A DNA stretch of 64,000 nt from Siphonodentalium dalli (lineage: Eukaryota > Mollusca > Scaphopoda > Gadilida > Siphonodentaliidae): assembly GCA_032622095.1 (NCBI GenBank), contig CP136061.1:137353587-137417586 (forward strand). The letters are read 5' to 3'. Positions 24,907-35,093 of the stretch are shown here, in pieces. The position numbers and the translations under genes are program-made. The notes beneath the pieces are model-generated. The model made no database searches. It was not told the origin of the DNA and saw only the letters and a program-made list of their open reading frames with translations. The first letter of the stretch is position 1. Every line of letters starts with the position of its first letter.

Positions 24907-25370
24907 TATGCCATACATAATCAGCGCGTAAATAGTATATTGTCGCCAAGACGTACGCTGGTGTACTTAAACAAGAGACTGTGCGTATTACAGAAGTTGT
25001 GTAACAGAAGTTTTGCTTCTATGTACATAACGCAGCGCAAATCTATTGGTTAATCGCACACAAATGATATAAACGCTCTTTATTATTTCCATATCATGAT
25101 AACAGAAACAAATAACGCTCTTTATGTTTACCATACCCAGATCTGAATACAAGCCAGGGAAAGTATCTTTTTATGCTTTTGTTTACATAACAAAGGGGAA
25201 AAGTTGACAATAACTTACTGTTTATGCCATATTTCTGATTAACATAAGAACAAGGTCTGTCTATATCTTACTATTCCTTCTGCTTGTGGCGGTTTTGACG
25301 GGGATGAATATTTTAACAGCATACCCACCACAAGCCCCCCCCCCCCCCGTATCTTTAATGTGCAATATAT
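24907..25370 (+). repeat. Direct repeat block, copy 1
   Basis: The word order (cataatcagcgc, aatagtatattgtcg, ttacagaagttgtg, ctattggttaatcgc, ctctttattatttccatatca, tgacaataac, tttatgccatatttctgatt, then 'gaatattttaacagca') recurs in the same order at 28228-28680. A diverged fragment of its end is at 24040-24160. Confidence 0.65.
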
Positions 25371-25541
25371 TCAAACTCTTTTCATCACTAAAATAAATGT
25401 TTTGAGTAAAAAGCTTATGGGAATAAATTGATCAATAAATGTGAATTTACCCTTGTTTATTGCCAGATTTAAACGGACAGTAAGAATTATCTAGAATCCA
25501 ACTCAATTAAATGTTTAAATTGAAATGTTATTCTCTTGTAG

Positions 25542-25719
25542 ATGTAATAAAGTTGCAATTCCCATTGGAGAACATATGGCCGACATAAGAAGATATATCA
25601 GAGAAAAGCTGAAGAACAATAATAAGCTGACGAAAAGACAACAGCAGGCAGAGAAAGACAGACTGGCAAAGGCAGAGAGAGAGAGAGGGAGAGCGCGAGG
25701 AATTGCCACAATAATTTAA
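25542..25719 (+). CDS. Candidate terminal exon, basic coiled-coil-like C-terminus
   Basis: A pyrimidine-rich acceptor (ttattctcttgtag) precedes an open frame reading CNKVAIPIGEHMADIRRYIR and then a strongly helical Lys/Arg/Glu/Gln-rich stretch (KRQQQAEKDRLAKAERERGR), ending at TAA 25717-25719. That TAA lies inside the TTAA target site of the MITE starting at 25720, so the element inserted exactly behind the stop codon. The opposite strand is Leu/Ser-rich and not convincing. I do not recognise the protein. It could be the last exon of a host gene or a fragment carried by the surrounding 4.9-kb insertion. Confidence 0.35.
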
Positions 25720-26077
25720 AGTTCCACAATCCGTCTAAACACCCCTTAATTACAATTTCTCTGGCAATGTGGACAAAAATTATTTGATTTGAGTTGATGA
25801 GCAAATTTTCAAAATGTGTTATTTATCACCACCTCAAATATTTGGCGGCCTAGAAAGAATTCTACTGACTTCTTCCAGAACTATTAAAGACATGCCTGAA
25901 ATGGCATCCGCGTATATCTACTGAAAAAAGTTAACAGAATTTTTGCTAGGCCGCCAAATATTCGGGGTGGTGAAAAATAACTATCAGCTTTGATGGTTGG
26001 GTTCCTTGACTCGATTCAAATATCGTTTAACCCTGAAGAAATAGTAAGTTAGAGGTGTTTAATCAGATTGTGTATCT
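25720..26077. mobile_element. TTAA-flanked fold-back MITE family D, diverged copy 2
   Basis: Tips AGTTCCACAATC and (inverted) AGATACACAATC are flanked by TTAA at 25716-25719 and 26078-26081. The arms share 'taggccgccaaatatt' and related words with their complements, plus 'tttgatttgagttga', matching family D. It lies immediately after the candidate stop codon at 25717. Confidence 0.7.
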
Positions 26078-26466
26078 TTAAATATTTTATATTTGTTATA
26101 ATCACTATTAATATTTTGAAAAAAGCCTTACTACCCAAATTCCGTGTCAGTTTGTCTTTCAGGGGTTCAATGATACATCACCACCCTGCAATGCCTGCAC
26201 GAGCAAAAGCAATGGATAGGTTTAATTCATACTTTGTTTACTTTAATTCAACATGAATTAAATAACTAGTTTAAAAGATTATAATACTATATGTTCCACA
26301 AAATACCATATACATTCAAAGACTAGCCTTGATTCAACCATACTTATATTAGTTTTAAAAATAATTATGATTGTTGATCATTTTTCATTTTGAGTGACTG
26401 TCAGAATACACCTTTGATGCTTGGACTGTGTTCATACATTTTGTACAGATTGATAGAGATTAGTAG

Positions 26467-26832
26467 ATAAATGTATAGAATGCCGCATATATATTGAAGA
26501 AAAATATAGAAATAAAATATTTCAGTTGTCTTTGTGTCCTGGCACTTGTATTCTGAACACCGAACAAAAAAAATCGAGTTAACTGCTATAATACAGATTT
26601 TATCGAATGGTACTGTTTTGCAGTGGTTTATGGGATGGGTTTGCAGGTGTTGCAACCAATCCGACCACCACTGCAAACAGTACCATTCGATAGAATCTGT
26701 ATTATAGCAATTAACTCGAATAATGTTGTTCGCCGTTCAGAATATATAAGTGTCATGGAACAAATACAACTGAAATATTTTATTTCCATATGTTTCTTCA
26801 ATATATATATGCAGCAATCTATACCTATATTT
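26467..26832. repeat. Fold-back repeat, arms about 155 bp
   Basis: Left arm words (gccgcatatatattgaag, aataaaatatttcagttg, gctataatacagatt, atcgaatggtactgtttt) reappear inverted in the right arm (aacagtaccattcgat, aatctgtattatagc, caactgaaatattttatt, cttcaatatatatatgc). The centre is near 26645. No target duplication was resolved. Confidence 0.7.
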
Positions 26833-26933
26833 CTTTACCCACTGCAACCAGTATTCTTACCCATTGCAGAGGACCGGTTCACAGGTGGTGCTAATGTAGG
26901 GCAGACATATATATGGATAAAGTGCATATGCAT

Positions 26934-27437
26934 TGTATATACACACCGTGGTATACCAGGGTACATTATAGTACTGGTACCCCGGTATATTGGACAAACA
27001 CCCCGGTACCAGTAGTACCTGGATATACCGCGGTGCTAGTACCTGGATATACGACGGTACTAGTATCTGGGTATACCGCGGTACTGGTACCCCGGGATAT
27101 TGGACAAAACACCGTGGTACTAGTACCTGGGTATACCGCGGTGCTACCACCTGGGTATACCGTGGTACTAGTACCTGGGTATACCGCGGTGCTATCACCT
27201 GGGTATACCGCGGTACTGGTACCCCGGGATATTGGACAAACACCCCGGTACTAGCACCTGGGTATACCGCGGTACTAGTACCTGGGTATACCGCGGTATT
27301 AGTACCGCGGTATACCCAGGTAGTAGCACCTCGGTAAACCCAGGTACTAGTACCGCGGTATACCCAGGTCCCACTAGTACCGGGGTGTTTGTCCAATATC
27401 CCGGGGTACCAGTACCACGGTACTTTGCACCCAGGTT
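26934..27437. repeat. Palindromic 24-bp minisatellite array
   Basis: The unit is about 24 bp (tgggtataccgcggtacta + gtacc), built from the self-complementary words GGTATACC, CCGCGG and GGTACTAGTACC, in some 15-18 copies. Orientation flips near 27300 (after 'ggtattagtacc'), so the array folds back on itself. A spacer word 'attggacaaacaccccgg' occurs several times and inverted near 27380. It forms the right end of the 22574-27462 insertion. Because no stop falls in the unit, long open frames occur on both strands; they are not genes. Confidence 0.85.
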
Positions 27438-28227
27438 GTACCCTGGTTTTTTTTTATATGGGCTAACTTGGAAGCCTGTCGCTTTTATCTACTGATTGGT
27501 TATACAGAAACGACTGGACCATCGGAACTGAAAATTTATACATATGGGCAATTTGAGACCGGGGATCTTATTATATAGGTCATGTTGACATCAGACGTCT
27601 TAAATGGCACTAACAATGAATTCAATTAAATAATGAATTAATTATATTCCCAAAATGAATGCAATGTGGTCGGTGAAAATTGAAACACGTGGATAAATTG
27701 ACTTGTATATTATAATTCGATAGATGCCATTGACATAAGATGATTTAAAGTCGCAAATATGAGCAATAAAGAGCGTCCCTTATGTATAACAATTGTTACA
27801 GATGGGTCGATCACCTGACCAGGGGAATGTCATGGGATGGGCGCATACTGGCTGAGAATAAACTACTACTTACTTACCTTTGACTTCCAATGACTTAAAG
27901 AGCGTTCATCATCAGTCTAGAATATATGTGGGAAATTGGTGGTAAAACCATTGTATGCTAGGAAGAGTATTAGTCAGAGGTTACATATATGTCGCGTCGT
28001 ATTTATACAGGTCATAAATGGAATCAGGATAGAGGTGTTAGACTGTTATTTAAAATTGGCCACCAATTTTCCCCACATATCTTCTGTAATAATAATATAT
28101 GCTTTTTATATTATCATATAATCTATCATTCCCACTGTAAAGGCACGGGCAGCATTCGTTGCAGAAATATTCATATTTGTTCAAATTGCCATCAACAGAA
28201 GGAATGTTAAAATATACATAGGTCTGT

Positions 28228-28680
28228 TCATATGCCAAACATAATCAGCGCATAAATAGTATATTGTCGTCAAGACATACGATGGTGTATGTAAACAAGA
28301 GCCTGCTTGTGTTACAGAAGTTGTGCTTCTGTTTACATAACAAGTGCAATTCTATTGGTTAATCGCGCACAAATTATATTAACACTCTTTATTATTTCCA
28401 TATCAGGAAAACAGTAACAAATAACGCGCTATATGTTTACCATATCCGCATCTAAACAAAAGCCAGGTAACGTAACGTTTTTTGCTTTTGTTTACATAAC
28501 AAAGGAAAAAAAATTGACAATAACATACTGTTTATGCCATATTTCTGATTGGTATAAGAACAAAGTCTGTCTATATTTTACTATTCTTTCTGTTTATGGC
28601 GGTTTTTGATGGAGCTGAATATTTTAACAGCATTACCCACCGCCAACGCCACCTGTATCTTTAAGTCATCTGAGCTCAAA
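28228..28680 (+). repeat. Direct repeat block, copy 2
   Basis: It matches 24907-25370 along its full length with scattered differences. It lies in the loop of the 22368-29189 element, while copy 1 lies in the nested insertion. Confidence 0.65.
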
Positions 28681-29194
28681 TGTGAGTAAATAATATTTTA
28701 TTTTTAGATCAGCCATTATTCATGGATGGAACATGAGAAGATGCGCCTATCCCATGGTATTCTCCTGGTCAGGAGACCCATCTGTAACAATTTTCCTACA
28801 TAGGGGACGCACTTTATTGTTCATATATGCCAATTTAAGTCATCTGAGGTCAACGGCATTTATCTCATGACACTCTTTGGGTCAATTTATCCACGTGTTT
28901 CAACTTTTCACTGACCAGATTGCAACAATATATGTGAAAATTTTGAGCTCCAATGGTCCAGCCGTTTCTGTATAAACAATCAGTAGATAAAAGCCTACTG
29001 CAGACAGCCTTTCAAGTTTGACAGTGTGTCAATAGTAGTCCCTCGTGTGACTCACATGAAGGAAGATTAATGATTCAGACTGCATAATCCATAATTACAT
29101 ATTCAATCGCATAAAATCTTTTCGGCAACGTGCTCAGTGGATTAGCAGTCATCAATAATGACTGAAGGAAATTACACCTGTGTAATCCTTTAAA

Positions 29195-29735
29195 TAAGTT
29201 CACAAATGAGTCTTCATTTTAAGTCAAGTACCGTTAATTCTGGCAATACGATATTCACATCTGCAGATCTTTTATAAGAAATTCTAACGCATGCAATCTA
29301 ATGTCTTAGTAAACTAAGTATATATATCTTCAGAAGTTTAGTATTAATTAATCAATCCTTTTTTCGTTTGTAAATTTAGAAATTCTATACAAACTTGATA
29401 CATGTAACATCTGTTAACCTGAGGACCATTGTGGAAATAAGTGATCCCATTTATTGGACAGACTTTTCAATGTTATCCTTAGTGAGATGGGCGAGTCATT
29501 ACAACTCGATCAAGACCATTTTTCTAAAACATCTATAAATTTCATCAAAATAAATTTGTTCTATCAATTCATACATTGAATTTCAAACCATTTTGAGTTT
29601 TTTTATTTTTTCTTATCAACTGCTAAATACAGTCACATTGCAACACTACATGGTCCTATTTATCTGTAGGACTTTGTAAATTTGTATTTTTTCACTTTGC
29701 ACCAAATAAAGCTATCTATCTATCTATCTACATGT
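29195..29735 (+). repeat. AT-rich stretch ending in a possible LINE 3' tail
   Basis: The segment ends 'tttgcaccaaataaagc' followed by (tatc)n at about 29712-29733. A short microsatellite directly after an 'aataaag' word is typical of CR1/L2-type LINE 3' ends. No coding part is attached, so this is at most a strongly 5'-truncated copy. Confidence 0.4.
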
Positions 29736-30801
29736 ATCTATCTATATCCACATAGCATACACCCATATATATACCAGCCACAACACAGTAATACATGTTT
29801 TGCATGTAACAAATAGCCACATACGGTTAAATCATATATCAAAAGGAAGAATACTATTAATTGTTCTATCCATAGTCTATTTTTTAACCCCCAAATTTAT
29901 TTTTCGGGAGACTATTTCTGTTGAATTATTTGGACTAGTTCACTTTCATTATACTATAATTACAACTACTTTCGCTTTGACTAAAATGCGTGCATTTGAT
30001 TGGTCAAGGCCCTTAGATACGCTTGGTAGCGACAATATCTATCAGTGGAGGGAAGTGTCGTTTCCCGCATCACTGGGGGTAGTGATACCTTAAAAAGTTC
30101 GCAAACCAAGTCGAATATCCATGGGGCGAATTTACCCGGAATTTTATTTTGTCCACCAATCAAATCGCAAGAAATCACTTCCGTTTCTAGTGGTAACACA
30201 AGACGCCAAATATCAGCGAAATTTTTTCGCCGATTAAACAGCAAAACAGTACATTAATTTATTTGGGGATAAAAGAATGTATTACATAACTATTCCACCA
30301 TTAGTATTAGCATTTATCCAGCTTCGTGCCAATAATAATATGACATGGCAGTGGTCATGAGAGCATAGAATGCACCTTTGTAGCGACTGTTTATTTTTCG
30401 AGTCGCCGGAGACCACAAATTCGGTGGCAAAGTTTGGGAACACCGCTTCGGAATCGCTATCGAATCGGACTGCCTTTATGACAATACATGTTCTAGAATC
30501 ATTTTAAATAAGTGAAATTTACACCAGCAAGTACAGTTTAATACTTTACGGGTGTGGTCTCTTGCTTTTGTGTAGTTGGAATGTCGGAAACAGCGATCGA
30601 ATTGTGTGTGTTCATCTCTAACTTCCGGTCGGTCGCCCAATTTATTCTCGACCCAATTTCCCATTTCGGTTAAAAGAGCAGCTGAGTCCAGACACAAATA
30701 TCACTTGGGTATTTTTTTTACTATTTTAGTGTTTTTAATATAGTTTCTTTAAAAAGAACTTGTTTAATCACCAACTAATATGCGGATTGTCGTAATTATA
30801 A
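29736..30801. other. Intergenic stretch, no gene seen
   Basis: No exon, array or inverted-repeat pair could be supported here. Confidence 0.45.
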
Positions 30802-30960
30802 GCAATCAACATCGTTTTCGATGCATCTGTCGGCGTATAGAAGTGTCGGATGCCGAACTACATACTTTGTATAATTTCGCAAAGCGAAATTATACAGTAT
30901 GTAATTCGGCATCCGACACTTCTATACGCCGACAGATGCATCGAAAACGACGTTGATTGC
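30802..30960. repeat. Near-perfect 159-bp palindrome
   Basis: Two arms of about 78 bases are near-exact inverse complements (gcaatcaac, then gatgcatctgtcggcgtata, then gaagtgtcggatgccgaa, then ataatttcgc), with only about three central bases unpaired near 30880 and few mismatches. It abuts the TA-flanked MITE that starts at 30964. Confidence 0.85.
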
Positions 30961-30963
30961 ATA

Positions 30964-31131
30964 TATAATGTCCTAAATAATCGACTCCTTAACCAAAGCA
31001 GAATTATGGGTAATTTTTCAGGATTTGTCAGCTTTCCGAAGAATGGCAACAAGCCATATTTCCGATTAAATCCTGAAAAATTACCCATAATTCTGCTGTG
31101 GTTAAGGAGACGATTATTTAGGGCATTAATG
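30964..31131. mobile_element. TA-flanked palindromic MITE, copy 2
   Basis: Same family as 2120-2357 (shared: gactccttaacca, cagaattatgggtaa, tcaggattt, ggcaacaagccatatttccg). TA lies outside both ends (30962-30963 and 31132-31133). The centre is shorter than in copy 1. Confidence 0.8.
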
Positions 31132-31133
31132 TA

Positions 31134-31736
31134 TTTCCATACATCTTATATTTTAGAGGTTCCTCTATTTAATTTGGGATATTGTAGAATATAATTCCCA
31201 GCAGAATTTGAGGGGATGAAAACCCTATTGTTTTATATTCATAATCAATTATTTAATAATATAACAAACATCATGAACAGTATTATTTGATAAAATATAT
31301 ATATATATATTATGTATGTAAATATGAATATCCGATACCAAAATCTAGAGTATTATCAGGCTCCCTCAAATGTGAAATATATAATATCTGCATAACAGTG
31401 ATTACCACATGGTTGGTTTTGCGGGCGTACTAATTAAATTACCCGGGTTTAATATTCAAGTTTAGCATTGTTATTTAGTTCATCTGACCTTAAAATCAGT
31501 GTCAAATATCAAGATTTTCTCAGTTTCTCTGACTAGTTACTTTGCCCTGCGTATTTTTCGCCTGTAATTTGTTTTATCTCACCGAATTAAATTTTGTCCA
31601 GTTGATGTGATTTGAATTTATTATTTGGTTAAAAACATTTGAGAAAAAAGATGCTGACCATCAAAGTACAACAAATGAAAGTGTCAATGACACTGTAGCT
31701 CAACTTTGGTAGGGGAATAATATAATGGTTGACAGT
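31134..31736. other. Intergenic stretch, no gene seen
   Basis: AT-rich sequence with a short (TA)n near 31300. No feature supported. Confidence 0.4.
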
Positions 31737-31744
31737 ATATATAG

Positions 31745-32872
31745 CACAGGGGCCTGTAACGCGCGCCGCTGTCCACCCCCCCTTTTGCACTGCCCATATA
31801 CGCCGCCTCTATATACGCGCCTTCTTCGCGTTAATGGAACATTATATAGACAAGGGTGACTGTAGAAATTCAACGTTTCACCATCGCTCTGGAGTCGCAC
31901 AAATTTAGCCCATTCACACCAGTAATGATAACGATATATACACGGATGGATCGGCAAAGAATTCATCTTTCAATAAATACCACAAACTCCCATCAGAAAC
32001 ATTCATACACGTTGCATTTGATAAAATTTTAACCACCGAATATTGTCTCCGGAGAGCGTATTTTTTCGATTTGATCCGGCTCAGACAGCAATGTCCGACA
32101 TGTGTCTCGAAATTCACCACCCATGCAGTTTACTATCATTAAAAATCGGTCAAATGATCAAATGATGTAGAAACAGCCAATCACCGCTCAGTGTTAGAAT
32201 CGAGGTCAGGTCATAAAATGAGGACCTCGATTCTAACATTGAGCGGTGATTGGCTGTTTCTACTATGTCAGTCATGGAAAGGTCAGGTCACAATGAATAT
32301 TAAAATTAGGAACTGTGTCACTTGACAAATTTCTTTTTTAAAGTTGGGATTATCGACAGATTTCTCCTCTATTAGAATTGTTTACTGACAATGTGTTTAT
32401 TTGTATGAGTAAATAAATAATTAGCGGACAATAAATCACTAAGTTCCAGATATTTAGTTGATCGTTTGACCGATTTTTAATGATAGTAAACTGCATGGGT
32501 GGTGAATTTCGAGACACATGTCGGACATTGCTGTCTGAGCCGGATCAAATCGAAAAAATACGCTCTCTGGAGACAATATTCGGTGGTTAAAATTTTATCA
32601 AATGCAACGTGTATGAATGTTTCTGATGGGAGTTTGGGTATTTATTGAAAGATGAATTCTTTGCCGATCCATCCGTGTATATATCGTTATCATTACTGGG
32701 GTGAATGGGCTAAATTTGTGCGACTCCCGAGCAATGGTGAAACGTTGAATTTCTACAGTCACCCTTGTCTATATAATGTTCCATTAACGCGAAGAAGGCG
32801 CGTATACAGAGGCTGCATATATGGGCAGTGCAAAAGGGGGGCGGACAGCGGAGCGCGTTACAGGCCCCTGTG
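31745..32872. mobile_element. 1.1-kb fold-back element with hAT-like ends
   Basis: The tips CACAGGGGCCTGTAACGCGC and GGCCCCTGTG are inverted. Arms of about 420 bp (31745-32160 and 32455-32872) match closely (gcgaagaaggcgcg or its complement, tggatcggcaaagaattcat, cacatgtcggacattgctgt). The flanking octamers ATATATAG (31737-31744) and GTATATAG (32873-32880) agree at 7 of 8 positions, suggesting an 8-bp hAT-type duplication. No transposase. The similar short open frames in both arms are mirror images of non-coding DNA. Confidence 0.75.
32166..32264. repeat. Hairpin in the loop of the 1.1-kb fold-back
   Basis: 'tagaaacagccaatcaccgc' and 'gttagaatcgaggtc' pair with 'gacctcgattctaac' and 'gcggtgattggctgtttcta' across a short loop containing 'aggtcataaaatga'. 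Confidence 0.8.
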
Positions 32873-32904
32873 GTATATAGGAAAGGAAATGTGCTAATTG
32901 CAAT

Positions 32905-35093
32905 GTCTGACCTGTGCCAAAGGATTTAGTCATGCAAAGAGTAAAATCCAAGATGGCTGCTGGTGGCCATGTTTTTTGGCCAACTGACCCTAAAGGACTC
33001 GTTCCCATCTACATGTCATTGTTAACATCCATGACAAATTTCATGAAGTTCCGACCAAAGCTACAACCTGTAGCCCGCACCAAAGGATTTAGTCATGCAA
33101 AGAGTAAAATCCAAGATGGCTGCCATGTTTTTTGGCCGAACGACCCCAAAATCACTCGTTCCCATCAACATGTCAATATTAACATCCATGACAAATTTCA
33201 TGATGATCAGACGAATAGTACGACCTGTAGCCAGCGCCAATGGATTGAATTTTGAAATCCAAGATGGCTGCCAGCAGCCATGTTTTTGTTGCCGAATGAC
33301 CCCAAAATGACTCGTTCTCATCTACATTTCAATGGCAACGTTCATGACAAATTTCATAAACATCAGACAAAAGGTACGACCTGTAGCCCGCGCCAAAGGA
33401 TTTAGTCATGTAAAGAGTAAAATCCAAGATGGCTGCTGACGGCCATGTTTTTCGGCCGAACGACACCAAAATGACTCGTTCCCATCTACATGTCATTGTT
33501 AACATCCCTGACAAATTTCATGAAGTTCCGACCAAAGCTACAACCTGTAGCCCGCGCCAAAGGATTTAGTCATGCAAAGAGTAACAAGGGGTACGCATCT
33601 AAGATGCTTTTGTCGAGTTTTTTGGCAGTCCAACCAAACTTCTGCCAATAAGGTGCACAACTTCGGGGAAAAAAGTCGGACGGTGGTATATTATTGCAAT
33701 AGACCTATATACCAAATATCAATTGAATCTGTTAATCTGTTAAACCAGGTTTTTGAACTCGTCTGAGATATTGTTGCAAGAGACTCATATGCCAAATATT
33801 GTTTAAATCGGTTAATATTTCATTGAGTTATCGCACTAACGGTGATAACATTGCTAAAAATAGACAAACTAAGACCCATAACTCCGCGAAAAACATTTAG
33901 ACAAACCTGGTTTTCGAACTCGTCCGAGATATTGTTGCAGGAGACTCATATACCAAATATTGTTGAAATCGGTTAATATTTCATCGAGTTATCGCGCTAT
34001 CGGTGATAAAATTGCTAAAAATAGACAAACTAAGGCCCATAACTCCGCGAAAATAATTCGGACAAACCTGGTTTTCGAACTCGTCCGAGATATTGTTGCA
34101 AGAGTCTCATATACCAAATATTGTTGAAATTGGTTAATATTTGCGTGAGTTATCGCGCTATCGGTGAAAAACTTAACTAAAAACCATCTAAGATGGATAA
34201 CTCTTGTAAAAAAGTTCGGACGTGACCCATTTTCTACAGGCAGTAAATAGTCATTGGGAGCAACTGCCATACCAAATTTTTTTTGAATCCGTTCACAAAT
34301 GTCAAAGTTATAAGGCATTCTTTAGGTCCGCCCGCCGCCGCCCGCCCGCATGCCAACCGTCCCTCGCCAAACCATAAGTCGACTTTTTGAAAAACTCGAC
34401 TAAAAACCAAGATGGCTGCTGGCGGCCATGTTTTTTGGCTGAACGACCCCAAAATCAATCGTTCCCATCTACATGTCAATATTAACATCCATGACAAATT
34501 TCATGAAGATAAGACGACCTGTAGCCCATGCCAATGTATTGAATTTTGAAATCCAAGATGGCCGCCAGCAGCCATGTTTTTTTGCCGAATGACCCCAAAA
34601 TGATTCGTTCCCATCTACATGTCAATGGCAACGTTCATGACAAATTTCATAAACATCAGACAAAAGGTACGACCTGCAGCCCGCGCCAAAGGATTTAGTC
34701 ATGTAAAGAGTAAAATCCAAGATGGCTGCTGGCGGCCATGTTTTCGGCCGAACGACACCAAAATGACTCGTTCCCATCTACATGTCATTGTTAACATCCA
34801 TGACAAATTTCATGATGATCAGACGAACAGTAAGACCTGTAGCCCGCGCTAATGGATTGAAATCCAAGATGGCTGCCAGCGGCCATGTTTTTTGGCCGAA
34901 TGACACCAAAATGACTCGTTCCCATCTACATGTCAATGTCAACATTCATGACAAATTTCATAAAGATCAGAACAAAGGTACGACCTGTAGCCCGCGCCAA
35001 AGGAAATTGTTGACGGACACACGCACACACGGACGACAGATGCCAAACCATGGCAATAGCTCAAACTTACAAAGTAAGTTGAGCTAATAATTC
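32905..35093. repeat. Mosaic tandem array: 'aaatccaagatggc' and 'gagatattgttgca' units
   Basis: Unit 1 (about 150-165 bp: aaatccaagatggctgc, ggccatgtttttt, actcgttcccatctacatgt, catgacaaatttcat, gacctgtagcccgcgcc) occurs about four times before 33600 and four times after 34400. Between them, unit 2 (about 160 bp: gagatattgttgca, catataccaaatattgtt, ggttaatattt, gagttatcgc, cataactccgcg) occurs three times. The array closes with 'gacggacacacgcacacac', 'catggcaatagctcaaac' and a short hairpin tail 'cttacaaagtaagttgagct'. Frames are not conserved between units. Confidence 0.75.

Larger units (their letters stand above)
22574..27462. mobile_element. 4.9-kb insertion with GGTATACC-array ends
   Basis: The insertion starts CCCATATAAAAAAAACC and ends GGTTTTTTTTTATATGGG, an inverted pair, each running inward into palindromic GGTATACC/GGTACC repeats. 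It interrupts the left arm of the surrounding TTAA element, whose intact right arm shows the empty site. A CT dinucleotide borders both ends (22572-22573 and 27463-27464), so the target duplication, if any, is about 2 bp. Inside are two further TTAA MITEs, a fold-back and a possible exon. The type is not one I recognise. Confidence 0.55.
22368..29189. mobile_element. 6.8-kb TTAA-flanked element with long inverted arms
   Basis: The left tip ATGATTACACCGGTGTA and the right tip (read inward) AGGATTACACAGGTGTA are both directly flanked by TTAA (22364-22367 and 29190-29193). The right arm (about 28690-29189) matches, inverted, 22368-22573 followed by 27463-27865. The left arm was therefore one block before the 22574-27462 insertion split it. 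Shared words include gctaatccac, atggattatgcagtctga, cttttatctactgatt, aaacacgtggataaattgac and tgttacagatgggt. AGG-type tips with TTAA resemble Kolobok. I see no transposase, so the element is non-autonomous or gutted. Confidence 0.7.

Noticed and set aside
26857-27396. Long open frames on both strands (up to 179 codons) with GTSTWVYRG-like repeats
   Set aside because: They come from a stop-free palindromic 24-bp minisatellite; both strands are equally open and there is no unique sequence or domain.
31700-32897. Paired open frames beginning MNSLPIHPCIYRYHYW on opposite strands
   Set aside because: Mirror images from the arms of the 1.1-kb fold-back; no other support for coding.
33061-33321. 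Several 60-110-codon frames with HDKFH / FRPNDPK-like repeats in the 33-41 kb arrays
   Set aside because: Frames are not conserved between units and alternate between strands; they are products of the tandem DNA repeat.
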